Positions 8,332 through 16,656 of a DNA stretch of 63,091 nt are shown here, one piece after another. The stretch is from Pseudomonadota bacterium (lineage in GTDB: Bacteria; Pseudomonadota; Alphaproteobacteria; Rhizobiales; Hyphomicrobiaceae). The notes beneath the pieces were generated by a model, which made no database searches, had not been told where the DNA came from, and saw only the letters and a list, made by a program, of their open reading frames with translations. The first letter of the stretch is position 1. The number at the start of each line of letters is the position of its first letter. Position numbers and translations under genes: made by a program. Where the stretch lies: the NCBI GenBank assembly GCA_023387235.1, contig JAEWIJ010000097.1:1-63091 (forward strand). Reading direction: 5' to 3'.

Positions 8332-10275
8332 ATGGCCAAAGTCATCGGGATCGATCTCGGGACAACCAACTCATGCGTCGCCGTCATGGAAGGCGGCACG
8401 CCCAAAGTCATCGCCAACGCCGAGGGCGTGAACACGACCCCCTCGATTGTGGCCTTTACCGACGACGGCGAACGTCTCGTCGGCCTGCCGGCCAAGCGCC
8501 AGGCAGTAACCAACCCCTCGAACACGCTGTTCGCGATCAAGCGCCTCATCGGCCGCCGCTTCTCCGACCCCATGGTCGAGAAGGACAAGAAGCTCGTTCC
8601 CTACAACATCGTGAGCGGCGCCAACGGCGACGCCTGGGTCGAGGCGAACGGCAAGCCGTATTCCCCCTCGCAGGTTTCAGCCTTCATCCTGCAGAAGATG
8701 AAGGAGACGGCCGAGGCCTATCTCGGCCAGCCGGTCACGCAGGCTGTCATCACCGTCCCCGCCTACTTCAACGACGCCCAGCGTCAGGCGACGAAGGACG
8801 CCGGCAAGATCGCCGGACTAGAGGTTCTGCGCATCATCAACGAACCGACGGCGGCAGCGCTCGCCTACGGCCTCGACAAGAAGAAGGACGCCAAGACGAT
8901 CGCGGTCTACGACCTCGGCGGCGGCACGTTCGACGTGTCGATCCTCGAGATCGGTGACGGCGTGTTCGAGGTGAAGTCGACGAACGGCGACACGTTCCTC
9001 GGCGGCGAGGACTTCGACATGCGCCTCGTCGAGTACCTTGCGACCGAGTTCAAGAAAGAGAACCAGATCGATCTCAAGAACGACAAGCTCGCCCTGCAGC
9101 GCCTCAAGGAGGCCGCCGAGAAGGCGAAGATCGAGCTGTCGAGCGCGCAGCAGACCGAGATCAACCTGCCGTTCATCTCCATGAGCCCGCAGACGCAGTC
9201 ACCGCTGCATCTGACGATGAAGCTCACCCGCGCCAAGCTCGAGAGCCTGGTCGAGGATCTCATCGTCAGGACGCTGGCGCCGTGCGAGCAGGCGCTGAAG
9301 GACGCCGGCCTCAAGGCGGCCGAGATCGACGAGGTCGTGCTCGTCGGCGGCATGACGCGCATGCCGCGCGTGCAGGCCGAGGTGAAGAAGCTTTTCGGCA
9401 AGGAGCCGCACAAGGGCGTCAACCCCGATGAGGTTGTCGCCATCGGCGCCGCCATCCAGGCCGGCGTGCTGAAGGGCGACGTCAAGGACGTGCTGCTGCT
9501 CGACGTGACGCCGCTCTCGCTCGGCATCGAGACGCTCGGCGGCGTGTTCACGCGCCTGATCGACCGCAACACCACGATCCCAACGAAGAAGTCGCAGACC
9601 TTCTCGACGGCGGAGGATGGCCAACGCGCGGTGACGATCAACGTCTACCAGGGCGAGCGCGAGATGGCGTCCGACAACAAGATGCTCGGCCGCTTCGATC
9701 TCGATGGCATCCCGCCGGCGCCGCGCGGCGTGCCGCAGATCGAGGTCACGTTCGACATCGACGCCAACGGCATCGTGCACGTCTCGGCGAAGGACAAGAA
9801 GACCGCCAAGGAGCAGTCCATCCGCATCCAGGCCTCGGGCGGTCTCTCGGACGACGAGATCAAGCGCATGGCTGAGGAGGCCGACCGCTTCAAGGACGAG
9901 GACATGAAGCGGCGCGGCCTCGTCGAGGCGCGCAACCAGGCCGACCAGCTCACCGCGCAGATCGAGAAGGATCTCGCCGAGCACGGGAGCAAGATCGGCG
10001 GCGACGACAAGACGACGATCGAGAGCGCGCTGACCGCGCTCAAGGAAGCCGCCAAGACCGATGACGCCGAGCGGATCCAGACCGCCACCCAGGCGCTCAT
10101 GCAGGCGTCCATGAAGCTCGGCGAGGCGATCTACGCCGCCGACAAGGGCGCGGCTGAAGGTGCGGGCAGCGACGAGGGTCCGACCGCGGACAGCGGCCGC
10201 AGCGGTGCCGGCGGCGACAACGTCGTCGATGCCGACTTCGAAGAGGTCAAGGACGACAAGAAGAAGTCCGGCTGA
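8332..10275 (+). CDS. dnaK: Molecular chaperone DnaK (Hsp70)
   Basis: DnaK, 647 residues, is the ATP-dependent cytoplasmic Hsp70. It begins MAKVIGIDLGTTNSCVAVME, the phosphate-binding loop of the actin-like ATPase domain; further signatures are VYDLGGGTFDVSIL and VVLVGGMTRMPRVQ. The interdomain linker is DVLLLDVTPLSLG, followed by the substrate-binding beta domain and the helical lid. The C terminus has the Gly-rich spacer and ends VVDADFEEVKDDKKKSG, the EEVKD tail expected of proteobacterial DnaK. AGAGGA lies upstream of ATG 8332. Length is normal and no residue is odd. dnaJ follows at 180 bp. Confidence 0.98.
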   Translation: MAKVIGIDLGTTNSCVAVMEGGTPKVIANAEGVNTTPSIVAFTDDGERLVGLPAKRQAVTNPSNTLFAIKRLIGRRFSDPMVEKDKKLVPYNIVSGANGDAWVEANGKPYSPSQVSAFILQKMKETAEAYLGQPVTQAVITVPAYFNDAQRQATKDAGKIAGLEVLRIINEPTAAALAYGLDKKKDAKTIAVYDLGGGTFDVSILEIGDGVFEVKSTNGDTFLGGEDFDMRLVEYLATEFKKENQIDLKNDKLALQRLKEAAEKAKIELSSAQQTEINLPFISMSPQTQSPLHLTMKLTRAKLESLVEDLIVRTLAPCEQALKDAGLKAAEIDEVVLVGGMTRMPRVQAEVKKLFGKEPHKGVNPDEVVAIGAAIQAGVLKGDVKDVLLLDVTPLSLGIETLGGVFTRLIDRNTTIPTKKSQTFSTAEDGQRAVTINVYQGEREMASDNKMLGRFDLDGIPPAPRGVPQIEVTFDIDANGIVHVSAKDKKTAKEQSIRIQASGGLSDDEIKRMAEEADRFKDEDMKRRGLVEARNQADQLTAQIEKDLAEHGSKIGGDDKTTIESALTALKEAAKTDDAERIQTATQALMQASMKLGEAIYAADKGAAEGAGSDEGPTADSGRSGAGGDNVVDADFEEVKDDKKKSG

Positions 10276-10455
10276 CCTCGGAGCCGGAGCCCTGCAATGC
10301 AGCCCCCTGACCGCCGCGACGCCGCCGAGATATCTCTCACATGCGGCGCCGGCCGGCGGGCCAGGGGCAATTTCATGCCTGGAGTGACGACGCACAATGC
10401 CCGTGGGGGCCTTACGGGGGCCTGACCCGTCGGGCGGGGATCGGATCACGTACTC

Positions 10456-11598
10456 ATGGCTAAACGCGACTACTACGATGTGCTCGGGCTCAAGCGCGGC
10501 GCCGGCGACGCGGACATCAAGTCCGCCTTTCGCCGCCTCGCCAAGGAGCACCACCCGGACCGCAATCCGAATGATGCCAGCGCCGAGCACAAGTTCAAGG
10601 AGATCAACGAGGCCTACGAGGTCCTGAAGGACGAGCAGAAGCGCGCGGCCTACGACCAATTCGGCCACGCCGCCTTCGAGGGCGGCGCGCGCGGCCCCGG
10701 CGGCTTCGGACCCGACTTCTCCTCCTCGATGTCGGACATCTTCGACGACCTCTTCGGCGAATTCATGGGCGGCCGGCGCGGCGGCCCTCGTCAGCGCTCC
10801 GGCCGCGAGCGCGGCGCCGACCTTCGCTACAACATGGAGATCACGCTCGCCGAGGCTTTCGTCGGCAAGCAGGCGCAGATTCGCGTGCCGACGAGCGTCA
10901 CGTGCGAGACCTGCTCAGGCTCGGGCGCGCGCGCGGGCTCGCGCCCGACCACATGTGCGACCTGCGGCGGCGCCGGCAAGGTGCGCGCGAGCCAGGGCTT
11001 CTTCACCATCGAGCGCACGTGCCCCTCGTGCCAGGGCCGCGGCGAGACCATCGACGATCCCTGTCCCGACTGCCATGGCCAGGGTCGCGTCACCAAGGAG
11101 CGCACGCTCGCCGTCTCCATCCCGCCGGGCGTCGAGGACGGCACGCGCATCCGCCTCGCGGGCGAAGGCGAAGCCGGCCGGCGCGGCGGCCCGACGGGCG
11201 ATCTCTATATTTTCCTCTCGATCAAGCCGCACGAGTTCTTCCAGCGCGACGGCGCTGACATCTTCTGCCGCGTGCCGATCTCCATGACGACGGCCGCGCT
11301 CGGCGGCAGCGTCGACGTGCCGACGGTCGAGGGAAACCGCGTGCGGATGCCGGTTCCCTCGGGCACCGAGACGGGCAAGCAGTTCCGCCTCAAGGGCAAG
11401 GGCATGCCGGTCCTGCGCTCCAAGGTGCAGGGCGACATGTACATCCAGGTCGAGGTCGAGACGCCGAAGAACCTCTCGCGCAAGCAGCGCGAGCTGCTCG
11501 AGGAGTTCGAGCGCGAGTCGAACAAGGAGACGAACCCTGCGTCGTCCGGCTTCTTCGCCCGCGTGAAGGAATTCTTCGATCCCGGCAAGGGGAGCTGA
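10456..11598 (+). CDS. dnaJ: Co-chaperone DnaJ (Hsp40)
   Basis: DnaJ, 380 residues, stimulates the ATPase of DnaK and delivers unfolded clients. The J domain occupies residues 1-70 (DYYDVLGLKRGAGDADIKS, with HPD in KEHHPDRNPND). A Gly/Phe-rich region follows (GGFGPDFSSSMSDIFDDLFG). The zinc-binding domain has four CxxCxGxG repeats: CETCSGSG, CATCGGAG, CPSCQGRG and CPDCHGQG, so both zinc sites are intact. The C-terminal peptide-binding domain ends in a short basic tail. It lies directly downstream of dnaK, probably in one transcript. Confidence 0.97.
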   Translation: MAKRDYYDVLGLKRGAGDADIKSAFRRLAKEHHPDRNPNDASAEHKFKEINEAYEVLKDEQKRAAYDQFGHAAFEGGARGPGGFGPDFSSSMSDIFDDLFGEFMGGRRGGPRQRSGRERGADLRYNMEITLAEAFVGKQAQIRVPTSVTCETCSGSGARAGSRPTTCATCGGAGKVRASQGFFTIERTCPSCQGRGETIDDPCPDCHGQGRVTKERTLAVSIPPGVEDGTRIRLAGEGEAGRRGGPTGDLYIFLSIKPHEFFQRDGADIFCRVPISMTTAALGGSVDVPTVEGNRVRMPVPSGTETGKQFRLKGKGMPVLRSKVQGDMYIQVEVETPKNLSRKQRELLEEFERESNKETNPASSGFFARVKEFFDPGKGS

Positions 11599-11681
11599 GG
11601 GGCGCCCGTCCCTGATCCCCTGCCGAATTCGCGCCGCCTTGATGTGTGAGGATCCTTGTCCGCAGCTCAGGGAGACGCTCG

Positions 11682-12163
11682 ATGCCCGGCAAAGCGACCA
11701 AACCCTCCGCGAAAGCCGTCAAGCCGACGAGGCCGGCTGCGAAATCCCCCGCCCGCAAGAGCGCCGAGCCGGTCCTCCTCTCAGGCGGCAATCCGCAGAT
11801 CGCCAAGGGCTTCGGCGACGCGCCCGTGCAGGCCTACATCGCCGCCATGCCGGGCTGGAAGCGTGATCTCGGCCGCCGCATCGACGCGCTCATCGTGAAG
11901 ACCGTCCCCGGCGTGCACAAAGCCGTCAAATGGAACTCGCCGCTCTACGGTGTCGAGGAAGGGAGCTGGTTCGTCAGCTATCACTGCTTCACGAAGTACC
12001 TGAAAGTGACGTTCTTCCGCGGCACGTCCCTTAAGCCCGTGCCGGCCGGCACGTCGAAGCACGCGGAGACCGCTATCTCGACATCCACGAGGGTGCGTTC
12101 GACGAAAAGCAGTTCGTCGCCTGGGTGAAGCAGGCGAGCAAGCTGCCGGGCGAGAAGATGTGA
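11682..12163 (+). pseudogene. DUF1801 family gene with a frameshift near its 3' end
   Basis: The first 129 codons encode a Lys/Ala/Pro-rich leader and a DUF1801 domain (PVQAYIAAMPGWKRDLGRRI, then KAVKWNSPLYG, YLKVTFFRGTSL). After SKHAE, around 12068-12071, the frame moves: in frame it reads an unrelated Ser/Thr-rich tail stopping at 12128, while the next frame continues the family's normal C terminus RYLDIHEGAFDEKQF, then AWVKQASKLPGEKM and TGA at 12161-12163. One missing base (GAGGAC read as GAGAC) explains it. It is either a recent pseudogene, a sequencing error or, less likely, programmed. DUF1801 proteins have a small frataxin-like fold and no firm function. GGGAG precedes ATG 11682. Confidence 0.75.
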
Positions 12164-12171
12164 GGCCGGCC

Positions 12172-12621
12172 ATGAAGGCGGCGACAACGAAAAAGACGAG
12201 CGCGATGAAGGCGGCAGCCGACCCGTCGCCTTCCGAACTCATCGACGCGCGCATCGCCGACCTCGGTGACTGGCGCGGCGAGATGCTCGCGCGCGTACGC
12301 AAGATCATCAGGGCGGTCGATCCCGCGATCGTCGAAGAGGTGAAATGGCGCAAGCCCTCGAACGGCATGCGCGGCGTGCCGGTCTGGGAGTGCGACGGCA
12401 TCATCTGCACCGGCGAGACCTACAAGAATTACGTCAAGCTCACCTTCGCCAAGGGCGCGTCGTTGGCGGACCCGTCGGGATTGTTCAACGCGAGCCTCGA
12501 CGGCAACGTCCGCCGCGCCATCGACCTCCCCGAAGGCGCGAAGCTCGACGAGAAGACGCTCAACGCGCTGGTGCAGGAGGCGGTGCGGGTGAATAGGGGG
12601 AAGGGTATGGGGAGGGAGTGA
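12172..12621 (+). CDS. DUF1801 domain protein
   Basis: A 149-residue protein of the DUF1801 family, a paralogue of the gene just upstream. A Lys/Ala-rich leader is followed by the domain (LGDWRGEMLARVRKIIRAVD, EEVKWRKPSNGMRGVPVWE, KNYVKLTFAKGASLADPSG), and the C terminus contains EGAKLDEKTLNALVQEAV. This subgroup is often annotated as hypothetical or as an iron-chaperone-like fold; function unknown. ATG 12172 has TGAGG at a spacing of six, overlapping the upstream stop region, so the two genes form a small operon and are probably translationally linked. A GTG at 12160 is also in frame. Confidence 0.8.
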   Translation: MKAATTKKTSAMKAAADPSPSELIDARIADLGDWRGEMLARVRKIIRAVDPAIVEEVKWRKPSNGMRGVPVWECDGIICTGETYKNYVKLTFAKGASLADPSGLFNASLDGNVRRAIDLPEGAKLDEKTLNALVQEAVRVNRGKGMGRE

Positions 12622-12705
12622 GGGGCCAGCGCGCCGTTGTGTCAGATGCGGGTGGCAGCTAAATACGTTTGGGCAACTGTCCTTGCTACCGGTGGGGCAC
12701 AAAAT

Positions 12706-13359
12706 ATGACGCCAATCTCCGAAAGGATCCGCCACGATCTCGATACTCGATACTTTCTTCTGGACCGGGACAAGCTCACACCCTGGCTGCTAGGTCGAGC
12801 GGCGAACCACGATCCAGGAATAATTGACTGCCGCGGGCGAGCAATCGCAGTTGGCTTGGGCTGTGTTTTCGACGGCCAACTTCGATCTATTTTTTGGCGA
12901 TTCATCAGACCATGCGTTGAAGACGCGATACAAGAAGTCTGTGACAGACTAGAAAGCGCAATAGCAACCTATTCGACTGAACAGAGGTCCGCTGCTATTG
13001 CCGATGTTCAGGTACTACTTCAAGCGTTCTCTTCAAAAATATACGACCGTATGAGGACGCTTGATCTCTCTATGCGCAAGAAGAGCCAAACAAAGTATGT
13101 GGAGCCGGACAACGTTAACGTTGAACCTTACGACGCCAGCAATGAAATAAGATCGGCGCACGAACTGATCACTCGCAAGCTGCGTATTATCCGTCAGCAC
13201 TTTGACGCATCCACAGTCGCTGACGAAAGGCTACCTACTCTCTCAGATGTTGTGGATTCAAAGGTCCGGTTGTTCGGTATCTCATTGGACCGGAAAATTC
13301 TTTGGCAGTGGCTCAAAGCAAGATGTCGGAGCTGGTGGCTATCGGCGAAGCAACCTTAG
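12706..13359 (+). CDS. Orphan hypothetical protein in a lower-GC segment
   Basis: A 217-residue protein I do not recognise. It begins MTPISERIRHDLDTRYFLLD and contains a hydrophobic stretch around AIAVGLGCVFDGQLRSIFW, a helical middle (EDAIQEVCDRLESAIATYS) and a Trp/Arg-rich C terminus (ILWQWLKARCRSWWLS). No signal peptide or catalytic motif is evident. Codon use differs sharply from the neighbours: many A- and T-ending codons (aga, ata, caa, tct), and the DNA is visibly less GC-rich. The frame is open from 12637, but ATG 12706 is the first plausible start. The composition suggests acquisition from elsewhere between the DUF1801 pair and pyrF. It could be a degraded fragment of a larger gene. 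Confidence 0.5.
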   Translation: MTPISERIRHDLDTRYFLLDRDKLTPWLLGRAANHDPGIIDCRGRAIAVGLGCVFDGQLRSIFWRFIRPCVEDAIQEVCDRLESAIATYSTEQRSAAIADVQVLLQAFSSKIYDRMRTLDLSMRKKSQTKYVEPDNVNVEPYDASNEIRSAHELITRKLRIIRQHFDASTVADERLPTLSDVVDSKVRLFGISLDRKILWQWLKARCRSWWLSAKQP

Positions 13360-13471
13360 ATCTGTTGCACTGACGAGCGTGATTTGTCTCTTCAACATCG
13401 TACGCTACCGCGCCAGCGCTACTCACGCTGGCGCCGCACCAACCGACTCACCTCGACCTCCCCCCCAACCT

Positions 13472-13750
13472 TCACCCCGCCGCCGTTGTCGGGTCGATCG
13501 TCCGTTTCACTTCGGTGATGGTGGTCGCGGGGAAGCCGCTGATCTCGGCGTGCTTGCGGATGACCGCTTCGTCCTTCGCGAGATATACGCAGAACGTCTT
13601 GTCGTTGGCCACGTAGGACTCGACCCACTGGATGTCCGGCGCAAGCTCGGCGAGGGCCTTGTTGGATGTCTTGGCGGCTTCCCGGAGCTGCTCGCGCTCG
13701 AATGTGCCGACAGCGGGGATAGCGCGCTCGATGATGTAACGACGCAACAT
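13472..13750 (-). CDS. DUF4242 domain protein
   Basis: A 92-residue protein matching the DUF4242 family (nickel-responsive or SCO4226-like small proteins): MLRRYIIERAIPAVGTFERE at the start, then WVESYVANDKTFCVYLAKDE, AVIRKHAEISGFPATTITEV and RTIDP. The YVxxDKTFCVY core is characteristic. The fold is a ferredoxin-like alpha/beta dimer; no reaction is established. ATG 13750 has AGGAGG directly upstream, which decides the start against a longer open frame reaching 13858. It is a single gene between the orphan lower-GC gene (convergent) and pyrF. Confidence 0.8.
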   Translation of the reverse strand: MLRRYIIERAIPAVGTFEREQLREAAKTSNKALAELAPDIQWVESYVANDKTFCVYLAKDEAVIRKHAEISGFPATTITEVKRTIDPTTAAG

Positions 13751-13933
13751 GTGAACCTCCTGCTCGACGCAACAAATAACCTGAGTATCAACGAGCATAC
13801 TGTAGCAGATGCGCAGCGCCCCGACCGCGCACGCCGGATAAAATTTCCAGGACTTCACGAGATCGTAGTTGGTGCGGGAGTTCGTCCCCCCTCCTAACCT
13901 ACAAGGGGGGAGGAATAAGTGGGCGTAGCGCCA

Positions 13934-14650
13934 CTACCCCTTCAGCGCCCCGTCGATCTCCTTCACGAAGGCCTCCGCGACCGCGCGCGGATCGGCGGCT
14001 TCCGTGATCGGGCGCCCGACGACGAGGCAATCCGCGCCCGCCGCAATGGCCTTGCCCGGCGTCATCACACGCGCCTGATCGCCCGCCTCGCCGCCCGCGA
14101 GCCGGATGCCCGGCGTCACGATCAGCATGTCGGGGCCGACCTCGGCGCGGATCATCGCCGCTTCCAGGCCCGAGGCGACAATGCCATCCACACCCGCCGC
14201 CTTCGAAATACGCGCGCGGTGCAGGACGAGGTCGGCAGGCGCCATGCCCTTGATGCCCTGCTGCTCGATGTCGGCCTGCTCGAGGTTCGTCAGCACCGTC
14301 ACGGCGAGCAGCTTGAGCTTGCTCGGCCCCCGCCCGCGCACGGCGGCGGCGAGCGTCTTCGCATCCGTGCCGTGGATGGTGAGATAATCGAGATCGAGGC
14401 TCGCGATGTTGGCCGCTGCCTTCGCGACCGTGTTCTCGATGTCGAGCAGCTTCATGTCGAGAAAGACGGTCTTGCCCGCGGCCTTGAGGCCCTGCGCGAA
14501 TTCGAGCCCGCCGCCGAACAGGAGCTCGAGCCCGACCTTGTAGCAAGAGACCGTATCGCCGAGCTCGGCGACGAGCACGCGCGCGCGATCCACGCTCGCG
14601 ACATCGAGGGCGACGAAGAGGCGCTCGCGCGCGGCAAGTTTCCGGCTCAT
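13934..14650 (-). CDS. pyrF: Orotidine 5'-phosphate decarboxylase
   Basis: PyrF (238 residues) converts orotidine monophosphate to UMP in the last step of de novo pyrimidine synthesis in the cytoplasm. The TIM-barrel signature is FLDMKLLDIENTV (DxKxxDI) with the catalytic Asp/Lys network, preceded by FVALDVASVDRA and KVGLELLF. The phosphate-binding end is VTPGIRL and CLVVGRPITEAADP. Length is typical of bacterial PyrF. Its ATG (14650) overlaps the stop codon of the upstream FMN reductase as ATGA, so the pair is translationally coupled. Confidence 0.96.
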   Translation of the reverse strand: MSRKLAARERLFVALDVASVDRARVLVAELGDTVSCYKVGLELLFGGGLEFAQGLKAAGKTVFLDMKLLDIENTVAKAAANIASLDLDYLTIHGTDAKTLAAAVRGRGPSKLKLLAVTVLTNLEQADIEQQGIKGMAPADLVLHRARISKAAGVDGIVASGLEAAMIRAEVGPDMLIVTPGIRLAGGEAGDQARVMTPGKAIAAGADCLVVGRPITEAADPRAVAEAFVKEIDGALKG

Positions 14651-15249
14651 GATTTCGATAGCTCCCCGCGCATGACGAGGGCCGCGCGCGCAAGCTTCTC
14701 GATGGCCGTCTTGTAGAAGTCCATCGAATTCTTGTCCGCGAGGTGCCCATTGTCGGCAAATGCCGTGCTGGCGCGCGGTACGGCGAACTGGTCGGGCAGC
14801 ACGAGAGCGCCGGTGCCGATTTCCAGCGTCTGACGCAAAACGGTCAATCCACGAATGCCGCCGAAAGCGCCCGGCGAGGCCGAGCCGATCGCGAACACGC
14901 GCGACTTGTACACGGCAAGCGGCGGCTCGTCCCCGTCTCGGATTCGGCTCACCCAGTCAAGCGCATTCTTGAGCAGCGGCGGGATGGAGGCGTTGTACTC
15001 CGGCGAGATGATAAAAATGCCGTGGTGCACCTCGAAGAGCGCCTTGAGCTTGCGCGCATTCTCGGGCGGACCGTCGGCGGCTTCGAGATCGCCGTCGTAG
15101 ATGGGCATGGGATAGTCGCCGAGGTCGGCGAACGTCGAGTGAATGCCGTTGGCATTGGCGATCTCGGCGCCGAGTAGCGCGAGGCGCTTGTTGAAGGAGC
15201 CGGTGCGCGTCGAGCCCGCGACGAACAGCAGTCTCGTGGTGTGCGGCAT
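14647..15249 (-). CDS. NADPH-dependent FMN reductase family protein
   Basis: A 200-residue flavodoxin-like reductase of the NADPH-dependent FMN reductase / chromate-quinone reductase family. The flavin phosphate loop is LLFVAGSTRTGSFNKRLA at the N terminus; IFIISPEYNASIPPLLKNAL is the family's second flavin-contact motif, and FAIGSASPGAFGGIRGL the third. It probably reduces quinones or free flavin with NAD(P)H in the cytoplasm. ATG 15249 begins the conserved MPHTTRLLF; the frame upstream is open but unrelated. It overlaps pyrF by four bases, and a link to pyrimidine synthesis is not obvious beyond shared transcription. Confidence 0.88.
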   Translation of the reverse strand: MPHTTRLLFVAGSTRTGSFNKRLALLGAEIANANGIHSTFADLGDYPMPIYDGDLEAADGPPENARKLKALFEVHHGIFIISPEYNASIPPLLKNALDWVSRIRDGDEPPLAVYKSRVFAIGSASPGAFGGIRGLTVLRQTLEIGTGALVLPDQFAVPRASTAFADNGHLADKNSMDFYKTAIEKLARAALVMRGELSKS

Positions 15250-15341
15250 GAGCAGGGATCCATCGAAATGGCCGATACCCTGCCTTAGACCACTCTCGGC
15301 GTCGATGCCAGGAGGGTTGGCCCTGATCGACGGCGGGGCGT

Positions 15342-16523
15342 TCAGCGTAATGGCGCTGACGTCGGCCGGTGGCGCGTGGTCGCCTCCGCGACAACCTGGG
15401 TGAGGAGCGGCAGGGTCGCCAGGCCCGTCACCGGCCGGCCGCGCGCCCGCTCGTAGGCAACGATCGCGCCCTTGAGAACGGGTCCGTAGTCGCCGTCGGC
15501 ACGCCCGTCGTAGTAGCCGAGCGCGGCGAGATGTTCCTGGAGCTGGCGGATGGGATTGCCGGCGCGCAGGATGTCCGCCGTCTCGAACAGCGCGATCCGG
15601 TCCGCGAACACGCGCGCGTTGACGGCCGTGTTGGCGATCGTGTCGGTCTGCTGGCGCGCGGCCGCGCGGCCCTGCTGCGTGATCACGCGCGACTGGACGT
15701 AAGTGCCGACGTTGATCGCGACGACGACCGGCCCTTCCGCCGTCTCGGCGAGAATGGGCGAGCCCGAGGAGGCGCCGCCCGTATCGCACGTGTGGAGGAT
15801 GATCTCATCGGGGCTTTCGAAATCCGGCGCGATGGTCTTCCACGTGCTGGCACCGAAGTCGCGCGCGGCATGGCAGGGCCCGGCATAGGTCGGCCGCCAG
15901 TTCGGCAGATCACGGTGATACGAAACACTGAAGAGGCGGTCCGCGGCGGCCGTCGCGAGAATGTCGTCGCTCGGCACGGGGCGCACGGGCAGTCCGCCCT
16001 CGCGGCAGATGGGGCGCTCGAGGCGCACGAGGGCCCAGTCGCGCGCAGCATCGATCGGCGGGCGCACGTGCAGGCTGAACTCGCCCGTGTAGATGTGCTG
16101 AGCGGCGGAGCCGAACGAGAAACCCTCGATGCGGGCGTAGTCGCGCTCGCGGTCGTAGGCGCGGGCAAAGAAGAAATCAGCCGCGCGCAGGCGCGCGCCC
16201 TGGGGCGAGGCGACGGCAACGCAATGCGCCGCGGTCGCGATCACCGCCGGCGCAACGCAGAAGGCCGAGCAGACGCTCCGCGCGGGATTGTTGAAGAGCA
16301 CGCCCAAGCGGGAGGCGACATTCGCGAGGCGCGGCGGGAGCGCGGTGCGGTCGTCCTGCCCGAAAACGGCGACCGGGTGGACGACGGCGGCCGCGCTCGG
16401 GGCATCGCCGCGGGGCGGGCCGGCCACCGCCGCTCCTGCCGCCAGCAACCCGAAAAAGAGCGCTGAAAGTCCGCGAACGGCGTGCTGCCGCCATTCCCCT
16501 GCCCGCCGGATGCCTGCCGCCAT
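15342..16523 (-). CDS. Secreted trypsin-like serine protease with peptidoglycan-binding domain
   Basis: A 393-residue exported protein. A signal peptide (GLSALFFGLLAAGAAVAGP) is followed by a trypsin-like domain: catalytic His in VIATAAHCVAVA, Asp in DAARDWALVRLE, Ser in DTGGASSGSPIL. A C-terminal PG_binding_1-like domain (IRQLQEHLAALGYYDGRADG, DYGPVLKGAIVAYER) suggests anchoring in the cell wall. The triad appears complete. ATG 16523 has AGGA just upstream and places the signal peptide correctly; the open frame extends on to 17033 without similarity. It is divergent from degP, so the two envelope proteases share an upstream region of about 130 bp. Confidence 0.85.
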   Translation of the reverse strand: MAAGIRRAGEWRQHAVRGLSALFFGLLAAGAAVAGPPRGDAPSAAAVVHPVAVFGQDDRTALPPRLANVASRLGVLFNNPARSVCSAFCVAPAVIATAAHCVAVASPQGARLRAADFFFARAYDRERDYARIEGFSFGSAAQHIYTGEFSLHVRPPIDAARDWALVRLERPICREGGLPVRPVPSDDILATAAADRLFSVSYHRDLPNWRPTYAGPCHAARDFGASTWKTIAPDFESPDEIILHTCDTGGASSGSPILAETAEGPVVVAINVGTYVQSRVITQQGRAAARQQTDTIANTAVNARVFADRIALFETADILRAGNPIRQLQEHLAALGYYDGRADGDYGPVLKGAIVAYERARGRPVTGLATLPLLTQVVAEATTRHRPTSAPLR

Positions 16524-16656
16524 TGTTCCTGCCCTGCTCTCCGCCGGCGACATTACCAAAATTTCATGCGGCAGAAAGCTCGCCGTAAGGCGGGGCAAAC
16601 TATGTCCATGACACGACATCCAGCACTGCCGTCGATACGACACAAGAGAGGAAAAC

